64,000 bases of DNA from Desulfovibrio sp. UIB00 (GTDB lineage Bacteria; Desulfobacterota; Desulfovibrionia; Desulfovibrionales; Desulfovibrionaceae), in contig NZ_JAETXJ010000001.1 in assembly GCF_022508225.1 (NCBI RefSeq), forward strand, positions 1-64,000, in the 5' to 3' direction. The notes beneath the pieces are model-generated. The model was not told where the DNA came from, searched no databases, and saw nothing but the letters and a program-made list of their open reading frames with translations. Below are positions 55,982-64,000 of the stretch, piece by piece (the first letter of the stretch is position 1; each line of letters starts with the position of its first letter). A program made the translations under genes and the position numbers.

Positions 55982-58900
55982 ATGCCCCACAAGGGTCCGC
56001 ATATCTCCATTTCTCCCGACTATGTGGTGAACAGAATTCTGCGCATCAACATTGATGACTTTGCAGAATGGCCCGAATCTGTGCGCAACCTGGCCATCGC
56101 CATAGCCGAAGAACTTTTTCTGGTGGCCTACAACCCCTTTATCAATGCGGAAACCGTGCGCACCAGCGTGCGTGAAAGCTATGACAAAGAATCGGTCTCC
56201 CTGGCGCACTATTACGCCACGGCCATCAGCGAAGGCCTCACCATGTTCTGGTCGGCCCATGAGGCCGAAACCGCCTTCCGCGCCAAACTGGTGGACGCCC
56301 TGCACGGCGTTTTGCCCGATGAATGCATTCTGACCAATCCCGCAGCCATGGTGGAATCGGCAACAGACGCCACCGACTTGCGTATGGAACTGCCCTTGTT
56401 GGTGGTTGAGCCGGACAATACCGAGCAGGTGGCCGAGCTTGTGAAACTTGCCAACGACATGAAGTTTGCGCTCATTCCGCGCGGCGGCGGCTCCGGCATG
56501 ACCGGCGGTGCAGTCCCCGCGCGCAAGCGAACGGTTATTGTCAGCCTCACCCGGCTGACGCGCATCGGGCCCGTTGACCTTGAAGCCATGACAGTCACCT
56601 GTCAGGCCGGGGCCATCACCCAGGCCGTCATCAACGCGGTGGACACCGAGGGCGCGCTGTTTTCCGTTGACCCTGCTTCCAAGCAGGCCTCGACCATCGG
56701 CGGCAACATCTCTGAAAATGCAGGCGGACCCAGCGCCTTTGAATACGGCACTACGCTGGATAACCTGCTGTGGTGGCGCATGGTCACGCCCACGGGTGAA
56801 ATCATTACCGTTGAGCGTGAAAACCACCCCCGCCACAAGATTCTGCCTGACGAAACCGCCGTCTTTGTGGTCAAGGACGTGAGCGGCGGCGTACGCAACG
56901 TGGTACACCTGCGCGGCGATGAAATCCGCCTGCCGGGCCTTGGCAAGGACGTGACCAACAAGGTTTTGGGCGGCCTGCCGGGCATGCAGAAAGAAGGCGT
57001 GGACGGTATCATTACCGAAGCCTGCTTTATCGTTCACCCCAAGCCCAAGCACAGCCGCGTCATGGTGCTTGAATTCTTTGGCCGCTCCATGCACCCCGCC
57101 GCCATCGTCGTGCGCGAGCTGGTGGCCCTGCGCAACCGCATCCGGCAGGAAGGCGACTACGCCCACCTGTCGGCCATGGAGGAATTCAACGCCAAGTACG
57201 TGCAGGCCATCGAATACAAGCGCAAGTCCGAGAAATACGAAGGCTCGCCCATTTCGGTCATTATCCTTCAGGTGGATGGCGACGACCCCTACCTGCTCGA
57301 CAAGTGCGTGGGCGACATCGTGAGCGTTGTGGAACAGCAGGACAACGTGGACATCATCGTTGCCGCTGATGACAAGGAAGGCGAACGCTTCTGGGAAGAT
57401 CGCCACAGGCTCTCGGCCATCGCCAAACGCACCTCTGGCTTTAAAATGAACGAGGACGTGGTCATCCCCATGGACCGCATCCCCGACTTCGCGCTGTTCC
57501 TCGAGCAGATCAATCTGGAATGCACGGCGGCCTCCTACCGTTACGCCTTGCAGGAAGTGGGGCGTCTGCCGGGCTTCCCCATGGAAGACAAGGACTTTAA
57601 CCGCGAGTTTTCGCAGGCCTCCAAAGCTGCCTCGGGCGATGTTGCCGCCACCGAAATTTCGGATATGGAACTGGCCGCCCGCGCAGAAGACTTTCTTGCC
57701 AAGCTCAAGGAAAAATACCCCCATCTTGCCAAAAAGATCGACAAGATCAGGGAATACATGGATGCCAGCCGCATTGTGGTTGCCAGCCACATGCACGCGG
57801 GTGACGGCAACTGCCATGTGAACATCCCTGTGAACTCCAACGATGCCCACATGCTTGAAGAAGCGGAAGAAACCGCAGCCCGCATCATGGCTGAATGCCA
57901 GGAAATGGGCGGCGAGGTTTCGGGCGAGCACGGCATCGGCATCACCAAGATCGCCTTTTTCGGCAAAGACAAGATGGACGCCCTGCGCGCTTTCAAGGAG
58001 CGCGTGGATCCCCGCGATGTGATGAACCCGGCCAAGCTCGTTTTCCGCGAACTGCCGGTGCGCCCCTTTACCTTCTCGTTCAACCGCCTGATCCGTGATA
58101 TTCGCGAAAGCGGCCTGCCCGACAAGGAAAAACTCATCAGCCTGCTCACCTCCATTCAGGTTTGCACACGCTGCGGCAAGTGCAAGCAGGTCTGCTCCAT
58201 GTGCTATCCCGAGCGCTCCATGCAGTACCACCCCCGCAACAAGAACATGGTGCTGGGCATGCTGCTGGAGGCCGTGTATTACAGTCAGGTCAACAAGGGC
58301 CGCATCGAGGAAAGCCTGCACAAGGCCCTGCGCGATATTGTGGAACACTGCACCGCCTGTGGGCGCTGCATGGCCAACTGTCCGGTCAAGATTCCCTCGG
58401 GCGAGGTGGCCCTTACCCTGCGCGCCCTGCTGGAACACGAAGGCGCTGGCGGCCACCCCCTCAAGGGACACGCCCTTGAGTGGCTCTCGCGCGACATCCA
58501 GCACCGTGTGCCCAAGGCGGCCAAAATGGCCTCCCTTGGACAAAAAATGCAGAACAAGTTTCTCGGTTTCGTGCCAGACATGTGGAAACGCCGCCTTAAA
58601 AGCCCGCTCTTTTCTGGTCGCGGCCCCAAGATGGGCTACACAAATCTGTATGAGGCCCTCAAGCTGCACAGGGGTTCCATTTTTGCGCCTGCCGAGCCAA
58701 CGCCGGGCATGCCCTGCGTCTTGTACTTCCCCGGTTGCGGCGGCGCGCTGTTCTATGACCGCATCGGCGTTTCGTCCGTCATGCTTCTGCTCAAGGCCGG
58801 CTTTGCCGTAGCCGTGCCGCCCCGGCACATGTGCTGCGGCTTCCCCTTGCTGGCAGCGGGCATGGATACGGCCTTTGAAGACAACATGGCCCAAAATCGG

Positions 58901-59533
58901 CAATATCTGGCCTCCATGCTGCGCAATCTTGCCAAGCTGGGCTTTGACTGCAAGCATATGGTCACAGCCTGCGGCTCGTGCCGTGACGGTCTTGAACGCC
59001 TGCACATGGAAACGCAGTTCCCGCAGTTGACCCTGCGCGATGTGGGGCAGCTTACCCTGCCCCTGCTGGACAAGGACAAGCTCAAGGCTCCCCTGCCGGA
59101 AGGCTCAAAGGTTCTGTACCACGGAGCGTGCCACTGCGAATGGGCCGATGTACACAAGATCAAGGGACAAAAGCAGATCATCAAGGCGCTGGGCGACTTC
59201 AGCGGCGCCAAAATCACGCTCAACCCCGGCTGCTGCGGCGAATCGGGCATGGGCGCCATGACCTCGCCCGACATCTACAACCTGCTGCGTTCACGCAAGC
59301 AGATCCGCCTTGGCGAGGCATTTGAGCAGGGCAACGACGGCCCCGTGATTGTGGGCTGCCCCTCGTGCAAGATTGGTATTGGCCGCTGCCTCATCAACAT
59401 GCGCGACAAACGCCCTGTCATGCACGTGGTTGAATGGCTGGCAGGTCAGGTGGATGGTGAGGACCGCCGCCAGACCTTCCGCAAAAAGGTCAACGAAATG
59501 CGCGGCGAAGTGCGCGTTATTGACGTAAAATAA
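55982..59533 (+). CDS. FAD/Fe-S oxidoreductase, putative D-lactate or glycolate dehydrogenase
   Basis: A 1183-residue fusion. The FAD-binding PCMH domain (about 130-350, PRGGGSGMTGGAVPARKR) and the FAD oxidase C-terminal domain with SHMHAGDGNCHVNIP and SGEHGIGITK are followed by two [4Fe-4S] motifs from about residues 728 (CTRCGKCKQVC) and 790 (CTACGRCMANCP). Two CCG domains end the protein (YFPGCGG with CCGFPLLAAG; GACHCEW with NPGCCGESG). It joins GlcD-like and GlpC-like parts in one chain. In Desulfovibrio such proteins are proposed D-lactate dehydrogenases feeding electrons to sulfate reduction; the lactate permease in this window fits. GAGGT lies eight bases before the ATG. Confidence 0.92.
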   Translation: MPHKGPHISISPDYVVNRILRINIDDFAEWPESVRNLAIAIAEELFLVAYNPFINAETVRTSVRESYDKESVSLAHYYATAISEGLTMFWSAHEAETAFRAKLVDALHGVLPDECILTNPAAMVESATDATDLRMELPLLVVEPDNTEQVAELVKLANDMKFALIPRGGGSGMTGGAVPARKRTVIVSLTRLTRIGPVDLEAMTVTCQAGAITQAVINAVDTEGALFSVDPASKQASTIGGNISENAGGPSAFEYGTTLDNLLWWRMVTPTGEIITVERENHPRHKILPDETAVFVVKDVSGGVRNVVHLRGDEIRLPGLGKDVTNKVLGGLPGMQKEGVDGIITEACFIVHPKPKHSRVMVLEFFGRSMHPAAIVVRELVALRNRIRQEGDYAHLSAMEEFNAKYVQAIEYKRKSEKYEGSPISVIILQVDGDDPYLLDKCVGDIVSVVEQQDNVDIIVAADDKEGERFWEDRHRLSAIAKRTSGFKMNEDVVIPMDRIPDFALFLEQINLECTAASYRYALQEVGRLPGFPMEDKDFNREFSQASKAASGDVAATEISDMELAARAEDFLAKLKEKYPHLAKKIDKIREYMDASRIVVASHMHAGDGNCHVNIPVNSNDAHMLEEAEETAARIMAECQEMGGEVSGEHGIGITKIAFFGKDKMDALRAFKERVDPRDVMNPAKLVFRELPVRPFTFSFNRLIRDIRESGLPDKEKLISLLTSIQVCTRCGKCKQVCSMCYPERSMQYHPRNKNMVLGMLLEAVYYSQVNKGRIEESLHKALRDIVEHCTACGRCMANCPVKIPSGEVALTLRALLEHEGAGGHPLKGHALEWLSRDIQHRVPKAAKMASLGQKMQNKFLGFVPDMWKRRLKSPLFSGRGPKMGYTNLYEALKLHRGSIFAPAEPTPGMPCVLYFPGCGGALFYDRIGVSSVMLLLKAGFAVAVPPRHMCCGFPLLAAGMDTAFEDNMAQNRQYLASMLRNLAKLGFDCKHMVTACGSCRDGLERLHMETQFPQLTLRDVGQLTLPLLDKDKLKAPLPEGSKVLYHGACHCEWADVHKIKGQKQIIKALGDFSGAKITLNPGCCGESGMGAMTSPDIYNLLRSRKQIRLGEAFEQGNDGPVIVGCPSCKIGIGRCLINMRDKRPVMHVVEWLAGQVDGEDRRQTFRKKVNEMRGEVRVIDVK

Positions 59534-59669
59534 CAGCCTTATTATCAGGCGGCCTGCGCATGCAGGCTCGACCTCCTGTTTCTCTGGCAAGGCCAGCATT
59601 ATTCCCAAAATACAGCGCGGGGGGTTCCGGTTCCGGGGCCTCCCGCGCAAACACAAGGTCTGTCAGCAT

Positions 59670-61814
59670 ATGGCGCACCCTGCCGATTCCTGCCCCGCGC
59701 ACAGCGGTAAATCCCCGGCCCCCGAATTTAAGGCGGATACTTTTACGTTGCCTGCCCCCGGTTGGGGCTGGTGGGTGGCGGTTGTGGCTTTGCTGCTTCC
59801 CTTTGCCTATGCCTTTGGCTTTCTGTTTCCGCGCGGGGATGACTTTGATGAAGTCACCAGGGCCATGTTCCCCTTTGATCTGCCCGGCGGGCTGTATGAA
59901 GTTGCCCGCGAATGGCTGACCTGGAGCGGGCGCTACACCTACCACTTCCTGGCGGTTTTTCTGGGCAAGGCAGGGGAAATCCGCCCCCTTTACGGGCTTG
60001 TGTGCGCGGGCGTGGCGTCGCTGTTCGGCCTTGGCCTGTTCGGCCTCGCGCGGGTGGTACACATACGGCGTGGCCCTGCTGCTTTTTGTGGATTGCTGGG
60101 CGTGCTTGTGGTGTTTGCCGGTCACCAGAGCCTGCCCAACTTCTACCTGCTGACAGATGCCCTCACCATGGGCCTTTTGCAGGCCATGACTCTTGTCTTT
60201 CTGTGGATGCTCTGCCGCCTGTGGGCCGCCCCGGCAGCCGAGGCCCGCAAGGCGCGGCGTCAGGCCATCATTGTGGGCCTACTGACGGTTGGTGTGTTTG
60301 AGCATTCGGCGCTGGCGTCTTTGGCGGCATGTACGGTTGCAGTTCTGCTTGCCCTTGCGGATCGTTTTGCAAGACGGGAAACGGAACCAGATGCCACGCA
60401 AAACGCCCGCACCCGGCTGCGCCATTTAAGCGTTCTGTGGTTATGGGTTTTCGGGGCTTTGCTGTTTTCCTTTCTTGCTCCGGGCAATCAGGTACGCAGG
60501 GCTGCCCGCCATATCGGCACAGACGTACAGCTACGCCAGCTTGCCGCAGCTGTTGACGAATGGCGGCAGGTGGCCTTTTGGTTTTTTGACGGGCTATGGC
60601 CGTGGGCTGTTCTGCTGCTGGTGCTTGTGCTGCGCGGCATGCGCGGGCAATGCCCCGCCTTGGGCAAGGGGACTGCGCGTTTCGGCCTGCTTATGGCCGT
60701 TTTGGCTATAGCCGCGTATCTGGGGTTTTCAGCGCTGCTCACCGTGGTGCATGCCTTCAGTGATGTGACCATCAGCTCCACTGGCAAGCTGCCCGCAGGT
60801 CTGACCATTTTTTCAGCCTATGCCGGCGGCTTTGCCCTGTGGGGTTTGCTGAACGCGTCCCCTTCTGTGGAACGCGCCTTGGCGCGGCTGCCCCATCGGG
60901 CGCTCATGGCTGCGCTGCTTATTCCCCTGCTGGCTCTGCTTGCCAGCAGCTCCAACTGGCGCAACACCATGACCAATGCCGCCAACGGCAGCATGCTCCA
61001 CCTTGGGCTGCAATTGCAGGGACGCTACGACACGTTGCAGGCCGTGGGCAATGCCGCCCAGCCAAAAGATGCGCCGCCGCGCTTCGGCCTGCTTGGCGAA
61101 ATCTACCGACCCGGCGCACGCAAGCGAGCCATAGATAAGAATTTGCCCCTGCCTGTGGTGCAGCGCAGTATTCCGGCGACAGTCTTTCCTGTGCAAATGG
61201 ATGAGGCCTTGCCCGCGCAGCCTGAAACATGGCCCAACCTCTGGGCAGCCTGGATGTTGGGCCTCGGCGGCGTATACAGCGCACCGCCCGTGGCCGCCGC
61301 AGCCGTGGCGGCGCTGGAGGCACCTGCGGACATGGCCGCGCAAAAGCCAGTAACGCTGGGCTTGCCGCAAGGCCTGCATGATGCGGGAATTGACGCAGCA
61401 TGGCTGGTGCGCGCCAATGGCGCGCCGTCAAATGCGCACCTCACAGCGGCTACCACCACGTTCAGCGATCTGTGGCTGGTGCTTCACGGACAGGATATTT
61501 CAAAGATTGAACGCATTGCGGTTTTGCGGCTCAACAAAACGGATTGGCGCAGGCTTATGCCCGTATTCCTGCAACGACTTGCTGCATCACATCTCCTGGA
61601 GCGGCAGATGCTTGCAGACAGCGCCGCCGGAGGCTCCGCTTATCAGCAAATACTGGACGCGCTGGCAGGTGAACAAATCCACTTCATGGCTGAAGGCTGG
61701 AAAGTCGGCGAATATCTGGCAGTGCCCGTGAGTCCGGCTGTCAATGTGCCGCTGGGCCTTTTTGTGAGCCTGAACAATGGCCCCATGCTCCGGCTTGACT
61801 TGTCAAAACCCTGA
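59670..61814 (+). CDS. DUF6056-like membrane protein
   Basis: A 714-residue inner-membrane protein with about 10-11 helices in the first 420 residues and a soluble, probably periplasmic C-terminal part. The N-terminal loop has PRGDDFDEVTRAMFPFD and WSGRYTYHFLAVFLG, resembling DUF6056 proteins and GT-C glycosyltransferases, which carry acidic residues in the first periplasmic loop. That makes a polyprenyl-linked sugar transfer plausible but not shown. It follows the dehydrogenase gene by 136 bases. No strong ribosome site is seen before the ATG. It may have its own promoter. Confidence 0.75.
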   Translation: MAHPADSCPAHSGKSPAPEFKADTFTLPAPGWGWWVAVVALLLPFAYAFGFLFPRGDDFDEVTRAMFPFDLPGGLYEVAREWLTWSGRYTYHFLAVFLGKAGEIRPLYGLVCAGVASLFGLGLFGLARVVHIRRGPAAFCGLLGVLVVFAGHQSLPNFYLLTDALTMGLLQAMTLVFLWMLCRLWAAPAAEARKARRQAIIVGLLTVGVFEHSALASLAACTVAVLLALADRFARRETEPDATQNARTRLRHLSVLWLWVFGALLFSFLAPGNQVRRAARHIGTDVQLRQLAAAVDEWRQVAFWFFDGLWPWAVLLLVLVLRGMRGQCPALGKGTARFGLLMAVLAIAAYLGFSALLTVVHAFSDVTISSTGKLPAGLTIFSAYAGGFALWGLLNASPSVERALARLPHRALMAALLIPLLALLASSSNWRNTMTNAANGSMLHLGLQLQGRYDTLQAVGNAAQPKDAPPRFGLLGEIYRPGARKRAIDKNLPLPVVQRSIPATVFPVQMDEALPAQPETWPNLWAAWMLGLGGVYSAPPVAAAAVAALEAPADMAAQKPVTLGLPQGLHDAGIDAAWLVRANGAPSNAHLTAATTTFSDLWLVLHGQDISKIERIAVLRLNKTDWRRLMPVFLQRLAASHLLERQMLADSAAGGSAYQQILDALAGEQIHFMAEGWKVGEYLAVPVSPAVNVPLGLFVSLNNGPMLRLDLSKP

Positions 61815-61922
61815 CCAGCCGGACGGTGCAAACGCTCGCAGGCTCAGGAGCCGATCAAGGCTGGTCTAACTGGCCTGAGCTGTTGGCCGGGGTAGGCTGG
61901 CGTGGTTTGGCGGTCAGCTTGA

Positions 61923-62642
61923 TCAGGCGTAGTTTGCCCAAGGCACGGCCTGCAAGACCGTGGTGACGCCGCGAAAGAAAGCCAGTGTTTCCTCCGCTGT
62001 AATCTGTTCCGGCAGGCAGTAGCGCTCCCTGTACCAGGGCAATGTGAGCCGCAAGGCTGCCTGCATGGCAGCCTGACGAGGATGCAGCACATCAACAGGG
62101 CGGGTCTGAGTGGCATCCTCGCCCGCTTTACATGGCTGGCCGAAAACTACATAGCGCCTACACGCAATCGGACGCACAGGATAAGCGCCGCAGCTCCTCT
62201 CCAACAGGAAAGGGCAGGCACCCCCAAGAGTTGTCCGCGCCCCGTGGAACAGCACAAAGGCTGCTTTGAGAGCGTTCCGCCTGGAGGGGAGAAGCTCCAG
62301 CTCCGCAAAAAGGCGCAAGGCCAGAATTTCCAGTGGGGTTGCAGGGATGGGCTGGATACAGCATTGGCAGCACCCCGGCCCGCAGGCTGGCGGCTCCTTC
62401 TGGAGCGCGATGGATTCCGCTACGTCGCAATCCACCAGGGCATACGCGTCCAGCAGCAGACTCATGCCCGGCATGCGCTCAAACCTGCGGTTGTTGTACC
62501 TGAAGCGCTGAGCGTCTTTTCCCGGACTGGCAGCCATTTCCCACTCCTTGACAACGTGCAGCCCCGCAGAAAACCACTGCCGAAGCAGCGGTCTGTCCAC
62601 GGGGCTGGCAGATAGGGGGGCTACTTCAGCCGCAACGTCCAA
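61923..62642 (-). CDS. YkgJ-family cysteine-cluster protein
   Basis: A 239-residue soluble protein with the YkgJ-type Zn/Fe-chelating cysteine set: CGPGCCQCC near residue 88, then CPFLLERSCGAYPVRPIACRRY near 145, given here in parts CPFLLERSCGAY and RPIACRRY. Members are often thought to bind zinc or an Fe-S cluster; no reaction is known. The TTG start at 62642 overlaps the end of the previous gene by 22 bases; a GTG at 62597 is possible, and neither has a good ribosome site. It is likely co-transcribed with the flavin reductase gene. Confidence 0.82.
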   Translation of the reverse strand: MDVAAEVAPLSASPVDRPLLRQWFSAGLHVVKEWEMAASPGKDAQRFRYNNRRFERMPGMSLLLDAYALVDCDVAESIALQKEPPACGPGCCQCCIQPIPATPLEILALRLFAELELLPSRRNALKAAFVLFHGARTTLGGACPFLLERSCGAYPVRPIACRRYVVFGQPCKAGEDATQTRPVDVLHPRQAAMQAALRLTLPWYRERYCLPEQITAEETLAFFRGVTTVLQAVPWANYA

Positions 62643-63163
62643 TCGGTCATGGCCTGCATGAGGGCCGTTGCCTGACTCGCAAGGGCTTCATCCTGCACAT
62701 CGCCGTTATCGGCAAAGGCAGGAGTGAAAGCGTTGGAAAAAAGCTCTGGCTTGTTCAGTACGTGCAGGTTCAGGTACACGCATACCTGACGCAGATGGTA
62801 CTGCGCCCGCGATGTGCCCATGCCGCCGCCAGCACCCACGATGCAGGCGGTTTTGCCTGTAAGGGGGGCGAGGTCGGTTTCGCGCGAGAGCCAGTCCAGC
62901 GCATTTTTCAGCGCGGGAGCAAGAGAATAATTGTATTCGGGGCAGGCCAGAACCAGCCCGTCCGCTACGCTCACCTGATCAATGAGGCGTTGCGCCACTG
63001 CGGGTTTTTCAATATCCGCGTTGTAGAACGGCAAAGCGGAAATATCTGCAATTTCAAGGCGTACGTTCTGAGGAAGATGCGCTGCGCAGCACCGCAGAAG
63101 CCCGGTATTGCGCGAAGCCTTGCGCAGACTGCCCGATATGCCAACAAAGGTAAGGTTGCCCAT
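62621..63163 (-). CDS. NADPH-dependent FMN reductase family protein
   Basis: A 180-residue flavodoxin-fold protein of the ChrR/YieF group, which reduces quinones, chromate or azo dyes with NAD(P)H and FMN. The FMN phosphate loop is GISGSLRKASRNTGL, and CPEYNYSLAPALKNALDWLSR binds the isoalloxazine ring. AAGGAG lies six bases before the ATG. It is followed by the overlapping YkgJ-type gene. Physiological substrate unknown; a role in redox stress fits the host. Confidence 0.92.
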   Translation of the reverse strand: MGNLTFVGISGSLRKASRNTGLLRCCAAHLPQNVRLEIADISALPFYNADIEKPAVAQRLIDQVSVADGLVLACPEYNYSLAPALKNALDWLSRETDLAPLTGKTACIVGAGGGMGTSRAQYHLRQVCVYLNLHVLNKPELFSNAFTPAFADNGDVQDEALASQATALMQAMTDWTLRLK

Positions 63164-63263
63164 AACTACTCCTTAAGGGTTGCATAGACACGAGTAGTTT
63201 ACTGTGTTTTTACGCAAAAGCCCATATGCCTTGCCGCCGAAATTCCGCACGGAAGATTCTTCA

Positions 63264-63668
63264 TCAGGCTTTTGCCTTGTCCCTGGTTCTGCTCTCAAAT
63301 TTATCTTTGTTCACAACCACGCGCTCGTGCGTACCCTCGCCGATCAGCCCTGTCTCGTCATAGGCAGCAACCTTGAAACCCAGGCCTTTGCCGTTGGAGG
63401 AAACTGCGGTTACTTCCGCAGTAAAACGCACCTTCATACCCTGCGGCGTCGCTGCCACATGGCTGACGTTGATGCCGGTTCCTACGGTCGTTTGCCCTTC
63501 TTCGAGGTGCGGCTGCACCACATCCACGGCTGTGCCTTCCATCCAGGCCACCATCATGGCGGTGGAAAAAACACTTACTTTGCCGCTGCCCACAGTACTT
63601 GCCAGCATGGCCTCGGTAACCGTGGTTTCTGCCGTACCGTTCATGCCGGGCGTAATAGTATTGCTCAT
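63264..63668 (-). CDS. FlK-like hotdog thioesterase
   Basis: A 134-residue hotdog-fold protein like fluoroacetyl-CoA thioesterase FlK. The FlK catalytic residues Thr42, Glu50 and His76 correspond to Thr36 and Glu44 (FSTAMMVAWMEGTAV) and His70 (VSHVAATPQG), with the same 8 and 26 residue spacing. GEGTHERVVVNKDKF is another family stretch. In anaerobes such proteins are common and their acyl-CoA substrate is usually unknown. I choose the ATG at 63668, with GAGGC upstream; an earlier start at 63692 is less likely. It is close to the flavin reductase gene on the same strand. Confidence 0.9.
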   Translation of the reverse strand: MSNTITPGMNGTAETTVTEAMLASTVGSGKVSVFSTAMMVAWMEGTAVDVVQPHLEEGQTTVGTGINVSHVAATPQGMKVRFTAEVTAVSSNGKGLGFKVAAYDETGLIGEGTHERVVVNKDKFESRTRDKAKA

Positions 63669-63889
63669 GCCTGCCTCGCTGGCTTTTAACATTGCGCATG
63701 GGTTGCGCTCACGGCAACTACCATGCGTATTTTATTCTTATTGGATGATAGATGACTTGCTGCCCTCTTTCAACACGATTGCCCCGCGCCCTGAATATGC
63801 CCATTGAGCATGATGCTGCCGCTTAAAAAAATCTCGACCCCCAAGCATAACTCTGGCATCATTACCAAAACCTTGCACGTGATCTTTTT
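63669..63889. other. Intergenic stretch upstream of the thioesterase gene
   Basis: No convincing gene is seen. It should contain the promoter of the thioesterase gene; TGCTGCCGC and AT-rich blocks occur but no clear sigma-70 pair was found. Confidence 0.45.
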
Positions 63890-64000
63890 TTACCGAGGGT
63901 ACATTGCAGCGGCAACGCCCGGCCACAAGCCCCACTGCAACACCTGCCGGCGTCCATCGGCCCACAAGGCTGCCTTAAGGATCTCGTTTTCAGGACAAAG
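63890..64000 (-). CDS. Possible C-terminal end of a gene beyond the right edge
   Basis: A minus-strand frame is open from the window edge to a TAA at 63892-63890 (36 codons), ending in RRQVLQWGLWPGVAAAMYPR. About two thirds of its third codon positions are G or C, in line with genes here. It is too short to identify and could be chance. Confidence 0.3.
   Translation of the reverse strand, partial: LCPENEILKAALWADGRRQVLQWGLWPGVAAAMYPR

Noticed and set aside
55955-59005. A 1016-codon open frame antisense to the large dehydrogenase
   Set aside because: It mirrors a GC-rich real gene with clear domains; the antisense product is His/Gly/Ala-rich without any family likeness.

Overview
The window is about 58 percent GC and comes from a sulfate-reducing deltaproteobacterium of the Desulfovibrio type, probably close to D. 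desulfuricans. The evidence is a dsrA gene whose four siroheme/[4Fe-4S] cysteines fall at residues 177, 183, 221 and 225 as in the well-studied Desulfovibrio enzyme. The rest fits a lactate-using, motile anaerobe with oxygen defence: a lactate permease, a three-part FAD/Fe-S lactate or glycolate dehydrogenase, cytochrome bd oxidase, MotAB and CheW.

Layout, left to right. 1-678: 5' part of dsrA on the minus strand. 1248-3213: a plus-strand operon of two uncharacterised genes plus the lipoprotein gene rlpA, which ends inside a 150-bp inverted-repeat (MITE-like) element. 3469-7221: surface-glycan genes (UDP-GlcNAc 4-epimerase, GT4 glycosyltransferase, polyprenyl glycosylphosphotransferase). 7311-10367: a CHASE4-HAMP-PAS-PAS-GGDEF-EAL protein. 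10708-17367: a minus-strand block of pyrK, pyrD, a long GNAT-like acyltransferase, an extended SDR, an ABC-F ATPase and mutT. 17567-20302: Xaa-Pro peptidase, shikimate kinase and a two-domain glycosyltransferase. 20729-26738: F1 and stator genes of ATP synthase in the order b', b, delta, alpha, gamma, beta, epsilon, without a and c subunits. 27032-28837: lepA. 29102-33079: a small lipoprotein, Kup potassium transporter and lactate permease. 33253-35927: GT2, GtrA and DegT aminotransferase. 36085-40449: cheW, a GT8-like transferase and a hybrid histidine kinase. 40619-45522: DMT exporter, cobQ and an AsmA-like protein. 45800-52268: motAB, htpG and cydAB. 52323-54460: a small accessory island with an IS3-type transposase remnant, an LRAT-like cysteine protein, a membrane protein and a frameshifted partial copy of it. 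54639-64000: a membrane protein, the large dehydrogenase, a DUF6056-like membrane protein, a YkgJ-type protein, an NADPH:FMN reductase-like protein and a FlK-like thioesterase.

Regulation can be read at several places. motA and cheW each have a FliA (sigma-28)-type promoter, which ties them to the flagellar regulon. The ATP synthase operon has a sigma-70 promoter with a Rex-like operator eight bases upstream of its -35 box, and another Rex-like site lies in the dsrA intergenic region. pyrK has a near-consensus promoter so close to its ATG that its mRNA should be leaderless. The most interesting stretches are the 52.3-54.5 kb accessory island, the acyltransferase/SDR pair at 13.2-15.5 kb that resembles a bacterial ceramide module, and the MITE-like element at 3.2 kb. 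No tRNA, rRNA, CRISPR array or intact mobile element was seen.
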